Source: Microthyrium microscopicum (Eukaryota > Ascomycota > Dothideomycetes > Microthyriales > Microthyriaceae). From it: DNA of 64,000 bases. This document shows, in pieces, positions 21,393 to 32,109 of this stretch. A program made the translations under genes and the position numbers. Below the pieces are notes generated by a model. It searched no databases, was not told the origin of the DNA, and worked only from the letters and a program-made list of their open reading frames with translations. The DNA is taken from the NCBI GenBank assembly GCA_010405405.1, contig MU004242.1, positions 162,748 through 226,747 on the forward strand. The letters are read 5' to 3'. How positions within the stretch are numbered: position 1 is the stretch's first letter; each line of letters opens with the position of its first letter.

Positions 21393-21869
21393 CTTGGCGG
21401 TTAAATGGAGGAGGGGATGGATGGATGGGAAGGGCGGTACGACTTTGGTGTTGGATGTTTTCACAGAACATTCAGCTTTTGGTTCCAACACTGAATTACA
21501 GGCAGAAAGTCACGAGGCACGTGATTGGGTCGGGCTCAGTACATAATGTTAGCGCGAAATAAGCGACAGGGATGTGGTGGCCAGAAAGCAAGAGCTTAAG
21601 GAAAGAACGTTTGGTGACCAGGGGATTTAGGGAAAGAACAACTCGACATTTAGCTGACCCTCCTTTTGATATCGCCAACTGGCCAACTTGTATCCGACAA
21701 CATCTTCAAGCTCAGTCTCCATTACCCCCATAGCCCACGAATACCATGCCTCCTTTATTCTCCCAACATCTCATATAACCGCTGCCTTTGACAGTTCGCA
21801 CACGTTGCCAAATTCGCGACCCCATATTCATCAAGCCATCTGGCCCTCCAGACACCGTACATACTCGCC
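21393..21869. promoter_or_regulatory. Divergent promoter of PRP3 and SEC24
   Basis: Gene-free 477 bp between two outward-facing genes. The part next to SEC24 is C/T-rich (21680-21860), like other leaders in this window. Confidence 0.55.
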
Positions 21870-24800
21870 ATGGCCGATTACAATATGTATCATTCTATGG
21901 GAGGTAATCAACCAGGCCAGAACCCCCAACAACAACAACCTCCTCAGAATTTCCGTCCTCCTGTTGCGCCCGGTCCTGCAGGATATCAACAAAGTGGCAC
22001 ACCTGGTAATCCCCCAGTCCAAGGCGGTACTCCATATGGCGCATACCAGCAACAAGATCAAGGATACTTCCAGCAAGGACCACAAGCACCACAAGCAACA
22101 CCGACTCCTCAAGACGGAATGGGTGGGCTGGCTCAACAGATGGGCGGTATGGCCATTGGTGGTGATGGAAGTGGAACTGTGCGAAAGAAGCGGGATAGAC
22201 ACGCACATCATGTTATACAATCCGCTGGAAGCTCACAGCCATACAATGGGATGCCCCAAGGCAACGTCCAGCCCAGTCAATTCTTAAACCAACCTAGTCA
22301 ATCACCTCATCCTTTTACTGGAGAACAAGCTACTCCAGCCATGGCACAATTCCCTGCCCAACCAAACCAATTCACTGTAGGGCCAGGTGCTCTAGGCGTC
22401 CCACCATCTAACCAGCCAGCAGCAAGTGGAGTATCTACTCAAGGAAATGTTGATCCCGAACAACTGCCTAGTGTGCCCCAGATTCGCGATCAACCGGCTC
22501 AATTCTATCTCGAAAATCTATTTCCAACTATGGAACCCAATCTCATACCTCCTCCTGCGGCAGTACCCTTTGTTTCTGTCGATCAAGGAAACTCGTCCCC
22601 GAGATTTGCTAGACTCACTCTAACGCATATTCCAGCTTCGCAAGAAGTTTTGACCTCGACTGGCTTGCCGCTCGGTCTGGTGATTCAGCCTTTGGCGCCA
22701 CTACAGGAAGGCGAAAAGGAAATACCTGTACTAGACTTCGGTGATACAGGCCCTCCTAGATGTCGTCGATGTCGAGCTTATATAAATCCATTCATGACCT
22801 TCAAGTCCGGAGGAAACAAGTTCGTTTGCAATATGTGCACTTTTCCAAATGACACACCAATGGACTACTTCTCGCCCACAGATCCTTCTGGAACTCGAGT
22901 AGATCGACCACAAAGACCGGAGCTATGCCTAGGAACCGTCGAGTTCGTTGTGCCCAAGGAGTATTGGTCAAAACCACCCGTACCAATCAGAATCCTTTTT
23001 CTCATCGATGTCACTGAGGAATCAGTCAACAAAGGCTTCCTCACGGCCTTTTCTGATGGCATCATGAATGCCTTGTATGGCGGTACCAGCGATGGTGATG
23101 ATGAGAAGACATCTCTACCAAAAGGCGCTAAAGTGGGCATTGTGACATATGACAAGGCCATGCATTTTTATAACATTAGTCATACACTGGATCACGCGCA
23201 AATGATGGTCATGTCGGATCTTGAGGATCCATTCGTTCCTTTGAGTGATGGACTTTTCGTTGATCCCGAGGAAAGCAAAGGCGTCATCACATCTCTCCTT
23301 AATCAACTACCGCAAATGTTCTCCCCAGACATCACAGTTGGACTAAAAAACCCAGAACCTGCGCTACTGCCCGCTCTCAATGCTGCCACCCAGGCGTTGC
23401 TCGCAACTGGCGGCAAGATTATATGTTCGCTAGGTGCGTTACCAACTTGGGGCCCCGGCCGACTTTTCCTGCGAGACGACAATAGCTCTGTAGCAGGGAC
23501 TGATGCTGAAAAGAAGCTCCTCACTACTGAGCATCCAGGCTTCATGAAGGCTGCCGGGAAAATGACTGAAGCTGGTATTGGTATTGATTTCTTCCTCGCC
23601 GCACCAAGTGGAGGATATTTGGATATCGCGACCGTTGGCCACGTTTCGAGCAAGACTGGGGGAGAAACATATTACTATCCCAATTTCCATTCACCTAGAG
23701 ATGACCTAAGACTGTCAAAAGAGATCAAACACACCGTTACCCGAGCCACTGGATTCCAGGCCCTCATGAAAGTCAGATGCTCTAATGGTCTTCAAGTCTC
23801 AGCATACCATGGGAACTTTACCCATCACACATTTGGCGCTGACCTTGAATTTGGCGTCATCGATGCCGACAAAGCCATTGCGGTCATGTTCAGCTATGAT
23901 GGCAAACTCGACCCCAAACTTGATGCTCATTTCCAAAGCGCCATCCTCTACACATCCGCGTCCGGCGAACGCAGAGTGAGATGTCACAACTTGGTAGCCA
24001 GTGTCGCAGAGCGAGGAGAAGAAGCACTTCGCTTTGTCGACGAAGATGCAATTATAAGCGCAATCGCGAAAGAAGCAGCGTGTAGAATACCTGAACGATC
24101 CGCGAAAGACATGCGCAATGCCATCACTGAAAAGACCGTCGATGTACTGGCGGCTTATCGCAAAAACTTTTCCACTCACCATCCAACTGGCCAATTGGTT
24201 ATTCCCGAACACCTTCGAGCTTTCAACATGTACATGCTTAGCATGATCAAGTGCAGAGCGTTCAAGGGCGGTCGAGAACCGACTGATCGTCGCGTCTATG
24301 ATCTACGACAACTGCGAGGTATGGGTCCGATGGAAATCTCGCTCTACCTTTATCCACGGATCATCTCATTACATAACCTTGAGGAGGGCGATGGCTTCCC
24401 CAACGAAAAAGGCCACTTGAGGATGCCTGCTATGCTACGAGCCAGCTTCTCACGTATAGAAGAAGGAGGTGTTTATCTTGTCGACAACGGTCAAATATGC
24501 CTTCTGTGGATTCATAGCCAGGTGTCACCCAACCTACTGGAGGATCTCTTTGGTGCCGGCTCCAACAGTCTACAGCAACTTGATCCATTCATGAATCATT
24601 TGCCTGTATTGGAAACTCATCTTAACGCCCAGGTGCGGAATATTCTGCAATACCTTGAAATCGCACGAGGATCGAAAGCTCTTACTATTCAGCTTGCGCG
24701 TCAAGGCTTTGATGGCGCCGAGTATGAGTTTGCACGCTTGTTATTCGAGGATCGCAATAATGAGGCACAAAGCTACGTCGATTGGCTAGTGCATGTACAT

Positions 24801-24959
24801 CGGTTGATACAACTAGAAGTAAGTAATTCATAGATCACTCATGGAAGGACAGGAATATCTAGTTCACGTTACTAACGTAAAGCTAAGCTTTCGGGGCAAC
24901 GGAAAAAGGAAGACACGGGAGACAGCGGACTGGCACAGAATCTCATTCCACTACGGTAA
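21870..24959 (+). CDS. SEC24: COPII coat cargo-binding subunit Sec24
   Basis: Coat protein of ER-to-Golgi vesicles that partners Sec23 and selects cargo. Two exons (21870-24818, 24888-24959), 1006 aa. The first 240 residues are Gln/Pro/Gly-rich. Then come the zinc finger with CRRC and CNMC near 297-320, the trunk domain (IRILFLIDVTEES, near 370), a beta-sandwich and helical region, and the gelsolin-like end (VDNGQICLLWIHSQV, near 875). The continuous frame would end VSNS at 24833, but a GTAAGT donor at 24819 with a TTACTAAC branch and CTAAG acceptor yields LELSGQRKKEDTG...LIPLR, the tail type of filamentous-fungal Sec24; I therefore prefer the spliced end. Confidence 0.95.
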
Positions 24960-25163
24960 ATTTTGATAACGCAAGCTTTTCTATTCCCTGCTAATGGTTC
25001 TAGTCAAATGTGGACTAACTAAGAGTAATCGAGTTGAAAATATCAAATTCATTGCCTTGTCCAAACCCTTTATCTTATCTTTTTGTGAAGAATATGTAGG
25101 TAATGAGATATTCGCAACTAACTAGTATGCCATCGTATACGGCCGATACTGTCAGAATACCGA

Positions 25164-26171
25164 CTACATGGAGCAGCCTCCTGCAGCGCCCTTGCCTTTG
25201 CACTTGGGGCAAAAGCCATCCATCTGCATTTGAATGACTGCCGGAGTCTTTTCCGTACGAGCCATCTGACTGTCCACGACGAGCCAATGCTTGCAGCTAG
25301 TATAGAAGATCATACGCTCAAGAGTTGGCTTGGTGAGATCAGCTTCTGGCCGTGACGGAATCTCATCTTCGTCCTCTCCTTCTCCTTGCCCTTCCTCAAC
25401 CTCCTCCTCATCGGCCACTTGTCCGTCTTCAGCCTCGTCCACAACTGGCTCCGGTGCAGGTGCTGGCGTTAGGGGAGCGCCGCCAGCACCACTGCCACTG
25501 CCGCTGCCGCTAGCTTGTGGGTTGATCGAGCCATCCGGTCTTCGTCCCGTGCGTCCTCCCCCGGAACGCTCAAACATCTCCGGACTCAAATAATCACCAA
25601 TATCACCCGGATTCAGCGCCCGCATAGACGCCTCAATCGCAGCGCGCATCATCTGCGACTCATTCTCGCGTGCATGCAAACTCGACTCACGCATAGCTTT
25701 GAGCATCATCTCCTCCTCATCTTCATCCTAGAAAATGTTAGAGAAATGATAAATCAGGCCGCCAACAGCCTTTCACGAAATAATCGCAAGGCGAGGAAGA
25801 AAGACGTACCGTCACTGCAGCGCCAGTGGAGCGCAGGAAAGCTTCGTGCTCGGCGCGCGTGGACTCGAGGAGAGCGTTGGTGGTTTCGTCGGTGAAGGCG
25901 TCGGCGCAGTCCATGCACAGGTTTGGGTCTGGGATGACTTGGATTGTTGGGTCGGGACATTCTTCGTTGGACTCCTAGGTGCGTTTATCAGTATACATGG
26001 GATTGTAGAGCTTTGTAATGGTGGAGTGAGGCAATTCTCAAACAGCAGTTTTTTTAGGTTGGATATGGGGAGTATGCTTACTTCGGCGAGTTCGCATTGG
26101 GTTTGGATGCCCATGTCCTGCTCATGATCGCATTGAAACTTGATATGGACTTCTTGGCATTGGCACGGCAT
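25164..26171 (-). CDS. Acidic protein with N- and C-terminal cysteine motifs, 272 aa
   Basis: I do not recognise the family. Exons 26171-26082, 25974-25810 and 25727-25164. The N-terminal exon (MPCQCQEVHIKFQCDHEQ) and exon 2 (NLCMDCADAF) supply Cys/His positions that could bind zinc together. A helical stretch with UIM-like text (DEDEEEMMLKAMRESSLHA, near 84) follows, then MRAAIEASMRALNPGD, a Gly/Ser/Pro linker, a very acidic run (DEEEVEEGQGEGEDEDE) and a C-terminal Cys motif CPKCKGKGAAGGCSM. Ubiquitin- or chaperone-related function is speculative. Donors are GTAAGC and GTACGT, both in phase. It sits convergent with SEC24. Confidence 0.75.
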
Positions 26172-26993
26172 CTTGGTGGTTGTTTGGGCTTGTTTGTGTA
26201 TGGCTTTTGGGGTATAGTGTTTGTTGGGGTTTGTGGTATTTGCGATAGATGCTGGGAATGGTATTGCGATTGGCGATGGCTAACTTAAATATAGGGATGA
26301 TAGGGTGACATACTTTCCGAAATGTGATCTTTGGATCGTTACGAGATTTGTATGGGTTACTCAAGCATAGTTGCTGGACACAGATGACTTCCTTGTAAGA
26401 GAACTTATTTCTGGAACGAGTGGCAAGCATGACTTTGTGATGTATATACTGGGGACAATCCTTTGTCTATGGCGTTCAGGCCAAGCAAACGTTGTTGTCT
26501 TTGTTGATCTTCTTATTTGAATGCAAGATATCACTTATCCTCAAAGTCAGTATTCCTCATCACTTTATGCAAACAATTACTTACCAAGTTGTAGTAAAGT
26601 CAAATATATATATCAATCACCCATATTTACATCACTTTAAAATCACGAAGTTAAGGAGAAGGAAGGTATGCATCAACTGGTATGGGTACCAGTATATTAT
26701 TTGTAAGTATATTCTAAGTACATGATTGCTGTATTTGTGACCCAAGAGTGGTCACTATGCTTATATCCACGGAGTCTGATCTGATTCTGTAACCGCACAT
26801 CCAATGCCCTTCCTAATATCACTAACAACCCAGTCAAACCGCCAACGCCAGTGCAAAGGGGGTATCATAAAGCAATGGTCGTCATCAATATCGTAATAGT
26901 AAGTGCCCATCATCAATCACTACTCCTGCCCGATTTTGATATCCCTAACCAGAAATGTCGAACAAAACTTCCCCTATTGCTGAGAGAACGCGA
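26172..26993. other. Intergenic, AT-rich region
   Basis: No gene seen. AT-rich with short TATA-like runs near 26600-26720. It separates the Cys-rich protein gene from the Myb-like array and contains the promoter of the former. Confidence 0.4.
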
Positions 26994-28901
26994 TCAGAGA
27001 GAGGGGACAGAATGTGAGTAGAGAAGCGAGCGTCCAGTGGCCTCGTCGATGTTGTTGCGGAACTCTTGAACATATTCCTCCAGGAGGCGAGCCATTGCAG
27101 GCTGGAAAGCCAGAGGATTGTCTGACCATCGGAGACTATGCTCGTCCAGAACAGTTCGAAGAGCCAGTAGTCGGGTATGATTGGTCCACATACCGCTTCG
27201 AAGCGACCGATCCATTGAATCCCATGCCTCCGCGTAATAAACCAGTCGGAAATCATTGAATTCGACCCGAGCCGCGTACTGGTTCACTTCCTGTAGCAGA
27301 ACATAGAAGTCTCCTGGGAGCATGTTCGGAACTATGATTTCGGCCCACTGCGCTTCGGAATCATTGTCAGTCTCGAAGTCGAGGTTTCCGAGGTCCAAAT
27401 TGACTTTGTTGACAGATGAAGATTCGGCCTGAGCGGAAGGCCCTGGGGCCGTAGCCTCATGCGCTGTATTGTTCTCTGAAGGGACGATTCCCAGGGTATC
27501 GGCCACATGTCCATGGATTTCGGTTAGCTTTTCTTCGGTTGCATTACCCACCACAATCGGGGCTACTAGGGGAAGTTGGGCCACTTCATCCAGCCAAGAG
27601 TTGTCATCATCCACGTCCATGAATTGTGGCTGTTGGGCGACTGGTGCGTTGCAGGTCGTCACTGGTGCAACTTGGAAGAGAGGTTGTTGTGCCTGGGTCA
27701 TCCATCGCTGCTGTGGAATTGGGAGATCCAGGAGATCGCTCAAGATGTCAATGATCTCGTCGGACCACGGTGGAGCTATGGTCGGCAATCCATTGGCGAA
27801 GGTACAACCCCAAGCAAAGAAGTCTTCTGAAAGCTTATTGAATCGTCGGAAACAAGATTTTGGGCTTCGATGACTGAAAATTGTGTCGACTGCGTCCCAA
27901 TCAACCTCCTCTACCACAAAGGTTGGATCCACGGCCTTTTTGGCATCGACCTGCTCTTTGACCACTTGAAGAAGCATGAAAGACTCTTGATCCTGCCAGA
28001 TTCCACTGCTTCCAGCTATCAGCTTCGCCTGTTCGCCGTATAGCTTTCGATGCATATCATCACTATGCACCGCTAGCTTTTGTTGCTCACTTAGGGTCGG
28101 ATGACTTAGGATACCAATTCGAACACCGATAAGATCATGTGCACGAACAGCGTCCGCACAGTTATTACGAATCCACTGTATCATCTGGCCATCTAGAGGA
28201 AGTCGCGGTCCCATGAAGAAACGTTGAACTTTGCTCTGTATCTTGCGGCGCACATTCGTGGTTTTACATCGCGAAGGAATTGCCTCTTGGATGAGATGCA
28301 ACAAAACAGCCCAGACGTCCTTGTCTCCTTCGCTCGTCATTGTCAAAGATGGATCCAGGTCGCGCAATTTACGCTGGTGCTGTGGCAATGTGGATAAGAT
28401 CCGATACATCTCGATAGACGTCAAGCGGTACTGGGCCATGAAGCCATTGATGGTATTGCACACTTGACGCAATTCCCAGTTGTTGTATTTGCCTGAGACT
28501 TGTGGTCCAGTAGTACTGATCCGTCCCTGAACTGCAATTGGGCGGATATACTGATCAGGACCGAGAGATGCTAAGAGCTGCGCGTCGTAAGGCTCCGGGT
28601 CCAAGTTGGCGCCTTCGGTTACTGATTGTTGCTGCTGAAATTTTTGTGGCTGAGCGACGACTTGGGGCTGCTGTGCTTGCAAGCCTTGATTGTGTGAGGC
28701 ATGGGTCTGGTGTATCTGCATAGGAACCGTATTTTGCACGTTCGAGGCTGGAAGCTGCTGGGAGTCTAGGACAACTGAAGTGGTTTGTTGGTGCAAAAAA
28801 GCATCAGTTTGCTGGTTCGTTACGAAACCGTTAAGCTGATAGTATAGGCTCATGTCGTCTTGCGACAAGGAAATGGATGGAGCGTCATATGATGTGTTCA
28901 T
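26994..28901 (-). CDS. Myb/SANT-like tandem paralog 1, 635 aa
   Basis: One exon. The N terminus is Gln-rich (LHQQTT, QAQQPQVVAQPQKFQQQQ). A signature DAQLLASLGPDQYIRPI near 115 starts the shared core. The core has a helical module NNWELRQVCNTINGFMAQYRL, then EMYRILSTLP, a basic stretch RRKIQSKVQRFFMGPRLPL, WIRNNCADAV, and SHPTLSEQQKLAV. A second Myb/SANT-like module (WQDQESFMLLQVV, then VDWDAVDTIFSHRS.KSCFRRF) lies near 310-370. A C-terminal domain (LPGDFYVLLQEVNQYA, DAWDSM-like) ends the protein. Proposed role is DNA or chromatin binding, by analogy only; no known named family is claimed. It lacks the intron of paralog 2. Confidence 0.75.
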   Translation of the reverse strand: MNTSYDAPSISLSQDDMSLYYQLNGFVTNQQTDAFLHQQTTSVVLDSQQLPASNVQNTVPMQIHQTHASHNQGLQAQQPQVVAQPQKFQQQQSVTEGANLDPEPYDAQLLASLGPDQYIRPIAVQGRISTTGPQVSGKYNNWELRQVCNTINGFMAQYRLTSIEMYRILSTLPQHQRKLRDLDPSLTMTSEGDKDVWAVLLHLIQEAIPSRCKTTNVRRKIQSKVQRFFMGPRLPLDGQMIQWIRNNCADAVRAHDLIGVRIGILSHPTLSEQQKLAVHSDDMHRKLYGEQAKLIAGSSGIWQDQESFMLLQVVKEQVDAKKAVDPTFVVEEVDWDAVDTIFSHRSPKSCFRRFNKLSEDFFAWGCTFANGLPTIAPPWSDEIIDILSDLLDLPIPQQRWMTQAQQPLFQVAPVTTCNAPVAQQPQFMDVDDDNSWLDEVAQLPLVAPIVVGNATEEKLTEIHGHVADTLGIVPSENNTAHEATAPGPSAQAESSSVNKVNLDLGNLDFETDNDSEAQWAEIIVPNMLPGDFYVLLQEVNQYAARVEFNDFRLVYYAEAWDSMDRSLRSGMWTNHTRLLALRTVLDEHSLRWSDNPLAFQPAMARLLEEYVQEFRNNIDEATGRSLLYSHSVPSL

Positions 28902-29676
28902 TATGTTTTCTCGAGTCGTTTGGGAGTTGAAAATGCGATTGGTTATGTTGAAAGTGTGGAGGAGGTTTCACGAGTGTGGACGGGGGTAAGTTGATGGACG
29001 AAGATTGAATAAGCCTCAAGGGCTTAAAGGGTCTGAGAAAACGAAATAATCACCTACCTCAGTGACTTCTGTTGAGCTGAAGCTGTATTGATGTTGTTTG
29101 ATGTCTTTGTTGTCAGATTCATACGCGCCTATGCCACCTCAACATCAGCTAAGTGCTCAGTGACTGCCGGTCAGCTGAGGATATATCAATACCGCATTGA
29201 TATCGATTGATGTCTTTGTTGACAGGCTCAAGCGTGCCTATGGCACCTCATCAGTGCTTCCAGAATAGGCCTATTGCGGCTCATCATAGCTAATCACACG
29301 ATCTCAGGGCTGTTGGGAAACTCACGGGCGCGTACGGATCATAGTGACTGAAGTAAGTATTGAAAGCTACATATATGATTGGGACGTTCAGTATCAAGGC
29401 ATATTTGCTATGTCTCCATATGCGGTACAGGAAAAGTACTAACAGGGCCAGTAAGACCACCAACGCCTTCGCTAAAGGGAAATGGGGTATATCGTGAGAA
29501 ACGAACCGTGAGAAATGGGAAACCCCATGAGAACTGGGAAAGACCATGAGCAAGAAGGAAAATCATGGGGAAGGCGCCAGATCAGGGGAAAAGGGGTTTA
29601 TATACGGTGAGTAAACGCCATCTTCAAGATCCGAGCTGTAAGTGAACTCCTCAAGTGTTTACTTTCGCTGACGATC
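28902..29676. promoter_or_regulatory. Upstream region of Myb-like paralog 1, with shared block
   Basis: No gene seen. The CAGTGACTTCTGTTGAGCTG block at 29060-29080 matches blocks upstream of paralogs 2 and 3. A segment containing GATGTCTTTGTTG is duplicated inside this region (about 29100-29140 and 29209-29255). Confidence 0.5.
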
Positions 29677-31461
29677 CTAATTAGATTCGACGAAAGTTTC
29701 CGCCGCGAGCTTCGCCACAACACGCGCAAGGGCCTCAGGGAAAGTTGCTACATCAGCCCACTCATCACAGTGTTCATTCATCACGTCGTGAAGAGCCTGT
29801 TGTCGAGCAGTATTCGACCAGATGCCGTTCCGGAAATAATCACCAACCATATTCCAAGCGTCTGGATAGTACATCAATCTAGAATCCAGTAGGTTGACCT
29901 GGAACGCGAAGGCTAAAGTATCCGACACGAGAACTTGAATGTCGTAAGGAGTCATTGCTGCACATTCATCTTCGGCCAACCGGTCGTTGAGATTTGCGTC
30001 GTTTTCGTGCTTAGTTCGCTCGGAATTCGAATTTGCATGAATCACTGTGGAGGACTCAAAGCCCATGCGGAGACCATGCTGTGAGTTTGAACCAAAGCCT
30101 TTGGTGGCATCTGGATGTCCAGTCATTTGAAGGGCCATGGAGGCATCCGACTTAACGTGCCAGTCAAAGACCAACATCGAATCAGCGCTCATGTAGTGCC
30201 CGAGGCCAGGCTCTGTATCCAGCGGGATCGCAGAGCTATCATCATAGAAAAGCCCTGGCAGCTCGGATCGTAGGTCCGGGAGAGTTGAGACAATGGATTG
30301 AAGCGGAGCTTGCTGTGGTGGACGGGCGGCTTGGTTGGTGGTGGAAAAAACGACAATAATCTGACCCAAGAGAGTGAGGGCTTCATCGCACTGAGGTTTC
30401 CCAGCAACAGGAGACCCACCCTTATACCACTGCATATACTCTTTGACAAGCTGCGTGAAGCGACGGGAGCATGCTCGCTCGCTTCGGTGCTGGAATTCGT
30501 TCTCGATTTCGGCCCAGTCAATGGTTTTGATGCCTCTATAAGTCCCTTGAGCGGTCTCTGCTGCAACATATGACTGGACGGTCTGTAGTAGCTGGACTGT
30601 CTCCGCATCCGCCCATTTGCCAGTACGACCGGCGATGGCTGGCTTGCCGATGATGTCCTTGGCGATTTCGTCTCCATGTACTGCGAGCTTTTGTTGCTCG
30701 TTGAGCGTTGGATGACTCAATAGCCCGACTCGAACTGCTACTATGTTTCGAGTTTGAAGAGCGTCCGCACAGTAGTGTCGAATCCATTGGATCAATTCTG
30801 GAGTTAATGGAGTCCGTGGACCCATGAATGTTCGCTGAATCTTGGGCTGAATAGCTCTACGGGAGCTGGTATCGGCAGAGCGCAGAGGAACGGCATTTTG
30901 AATCTCCCGATAGATGACGCGCCACGCGTTCTCGTCACCCCCATTGTCGCTGTTGAGAGATGTATCAAGCTGGCTCATCTTCTTCTTTAGCGGAGGAAGA
31001 CAAGATATAATTCGATACATCTCAATCGTGGTCAAGCTGTACCGAGTCATGAAGCGATTGAGAGCATCAGTGGCTTGTCGAATCTCCCATTTGGTCCCTA
31101 GCTTTGTTAGTGGACGATTACATTACAGTGTTGCGGTCAACTTACACATTCCAGAAGACACTGGTCCTGGCTTTTGCCCGTAGCCTTGTCGACGATTCTC
31201 AATGGGCTTGATATAGTGATTTGGGCCTAGCATGGCCTCGGCATGGGCATCGAAAAGCTCGGGGTTCAGATTTGTAGTGTCAGTGGCAGCTTGTGGGAGA
31301 GAAACTGGCGTCGCAATCTGCTGCTGGCTCATGAGCGAGGCATTTTGCTGGCCATTCACCGTATTACCACGCTGACCCAATGTGCCATTGCTGGCGCTAG
31401 GGTCAAAGAGAGCCCAAGAGAGCGAACCAGAGAGCGAACCAGTAAGGGAAAGGTGAGACAT
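29677..31461 (-). CDS. Myb/SANT-like tandem paralog 2, 578 aa
   Basis: Two exons, 31461-31146 and 31097-29677, joined by a 48-nt GTAAGT intron with CTAAC branch; the split codon becomes Trp of GMWTKWEIRQATDALNRF. The same core as its neighbours follows: EMYRIISCLPPLKKKM, SRRAIQPKIQRTFMGPRTPL, WIRHYCADAL, SHPTLNEQQKLAVHGDEI, then GKWADAETVQLLQTVQ and IDWAEIENEFQHRSERACSRRF (second Myb-like module, near 285). The C terminus has ECAAMTPYDIQVLV, LMYYPDAWNMVGDYFRNG and SNTARQQALHDVMNEH, also present in paralog 3. Start MSHLSLTGSLSG is chosen because conserved promoter-like sequence begins shortly upstream. Function unknown, likely nuclear. Confidence 0.75.
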
Positions 31462-31593
31462 GTTGTTCTCAATGACAGTAGACAGACAAATTTTTGAGAT
31501 GTGATGTCCAGATCTCAGTGCACCCTCGGGGATGGTAAAGGAAGTCTGTCGAAGATGGGCTTGTTGTGATGGTTTTGGATTAAGTTGACAGTA

Positions 31594-31861
31594 TAGATTT
31601 CTACACAGCAACGAAAGCTTAAAAGAATTGCTTAGATGGCCCGCCATTAACATTTCAGTCACTTCTAGTAAGTGGAAGCCGTGATACTGCATCCATAGTG
31701 AAACTGACTTTGTTGTCATACTCAAAGGCATCATTGAAACCCCTGGGTTGCCATAAGACAACCCGTCACTACTATCACCACGTCAGGAAGATAGCAATAG
31801 GTTACAAACGCATATATATCATTGTCAAGTGATAGTGGATTAACAATATATTGTTCTTTCA
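31594..31861 (-). repeat. Duplicated upstream block, copy 2 (paired with 34553-34840)
   Basis: This block aligns by eye with 34553-34840 at roughly 75% identity, sharing CAACGAAAGCTTAA / CAACAAAAGCTTAA, CAGTCACTTCT, GAAGCCGTGAT, CATCCATAGTGA, TTTGTTGTC, GGTTGCCATA.GACAAC and ATAGGTTA. Both copies lie immediately upstream of paralogs 2 and 3, and a shorter version is upstream of paralog 1. Confidence 0.8.
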
Positions 31862-31881
31862 GTCGCTACGGATGCAGGTAC

Positions 31882-31910
31882 GCTATGCTATGCTATGCTA
31901 TGCTATGCTA
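31882..31910. repeat. (GCTAT)n microsatellite
   Basis: Almost six perfect copies of the pentamer GCTAT in 29 bp, just beyond the duplicated upstream block of paralog 2. Confidence 0.95.
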
Positions 31911-32109
31911 AATCAAATAATGCTATAAGTGTGACTCGATGGTCGGAGCAATCTTCCTGTCCAAACTGTTCAGACTAACAATATGACAGTTAATTGAGTC
32001 CTGCTTTCCAAAATCATTCATAAAAGCCATTCACTTTTTCCACGCGAGCGAGGTCCTCAAACCAGGCAGGGAGAATCAAGCTCCCAATGGGCACACACTC
32101 GGGAGGCGT

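Larger units (their letters stand above)
31462..32109. promoter_or_regulatory. Upstream region of Myb-like paralog 2
   Basis: No gene seen. Carries the duplicated promoter-like block at 31594-31861 and, beyond it, a (GCTAT)n microsatellite. An open frame across it that starts at 31761 is dismissed, because the same block lies upstream of the other paralogs. Confidence 0.5.

Noticed and set aside
20875-21546. 223-aa antisense frame over the Prp3 N-terminus
   Set aside because: Reflects the Ala/Lys/Pro-rich Prp3 coding strand; no independent support.
29290-29553. 87-aa frame with two hydrophobic stretches
   Set aside because: Its first codon is not ATG, only a short in-frame Met follows, and it sits within the promoter of Myb-like paralog 1; weak evidence for a small membrane protein.
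31123-31761. Longer N-terminal frame for paralog 2
   Set aside because: The part upstream of 31461 coincides with the block conserved in front of the other paralogs, so it is probably not coding.
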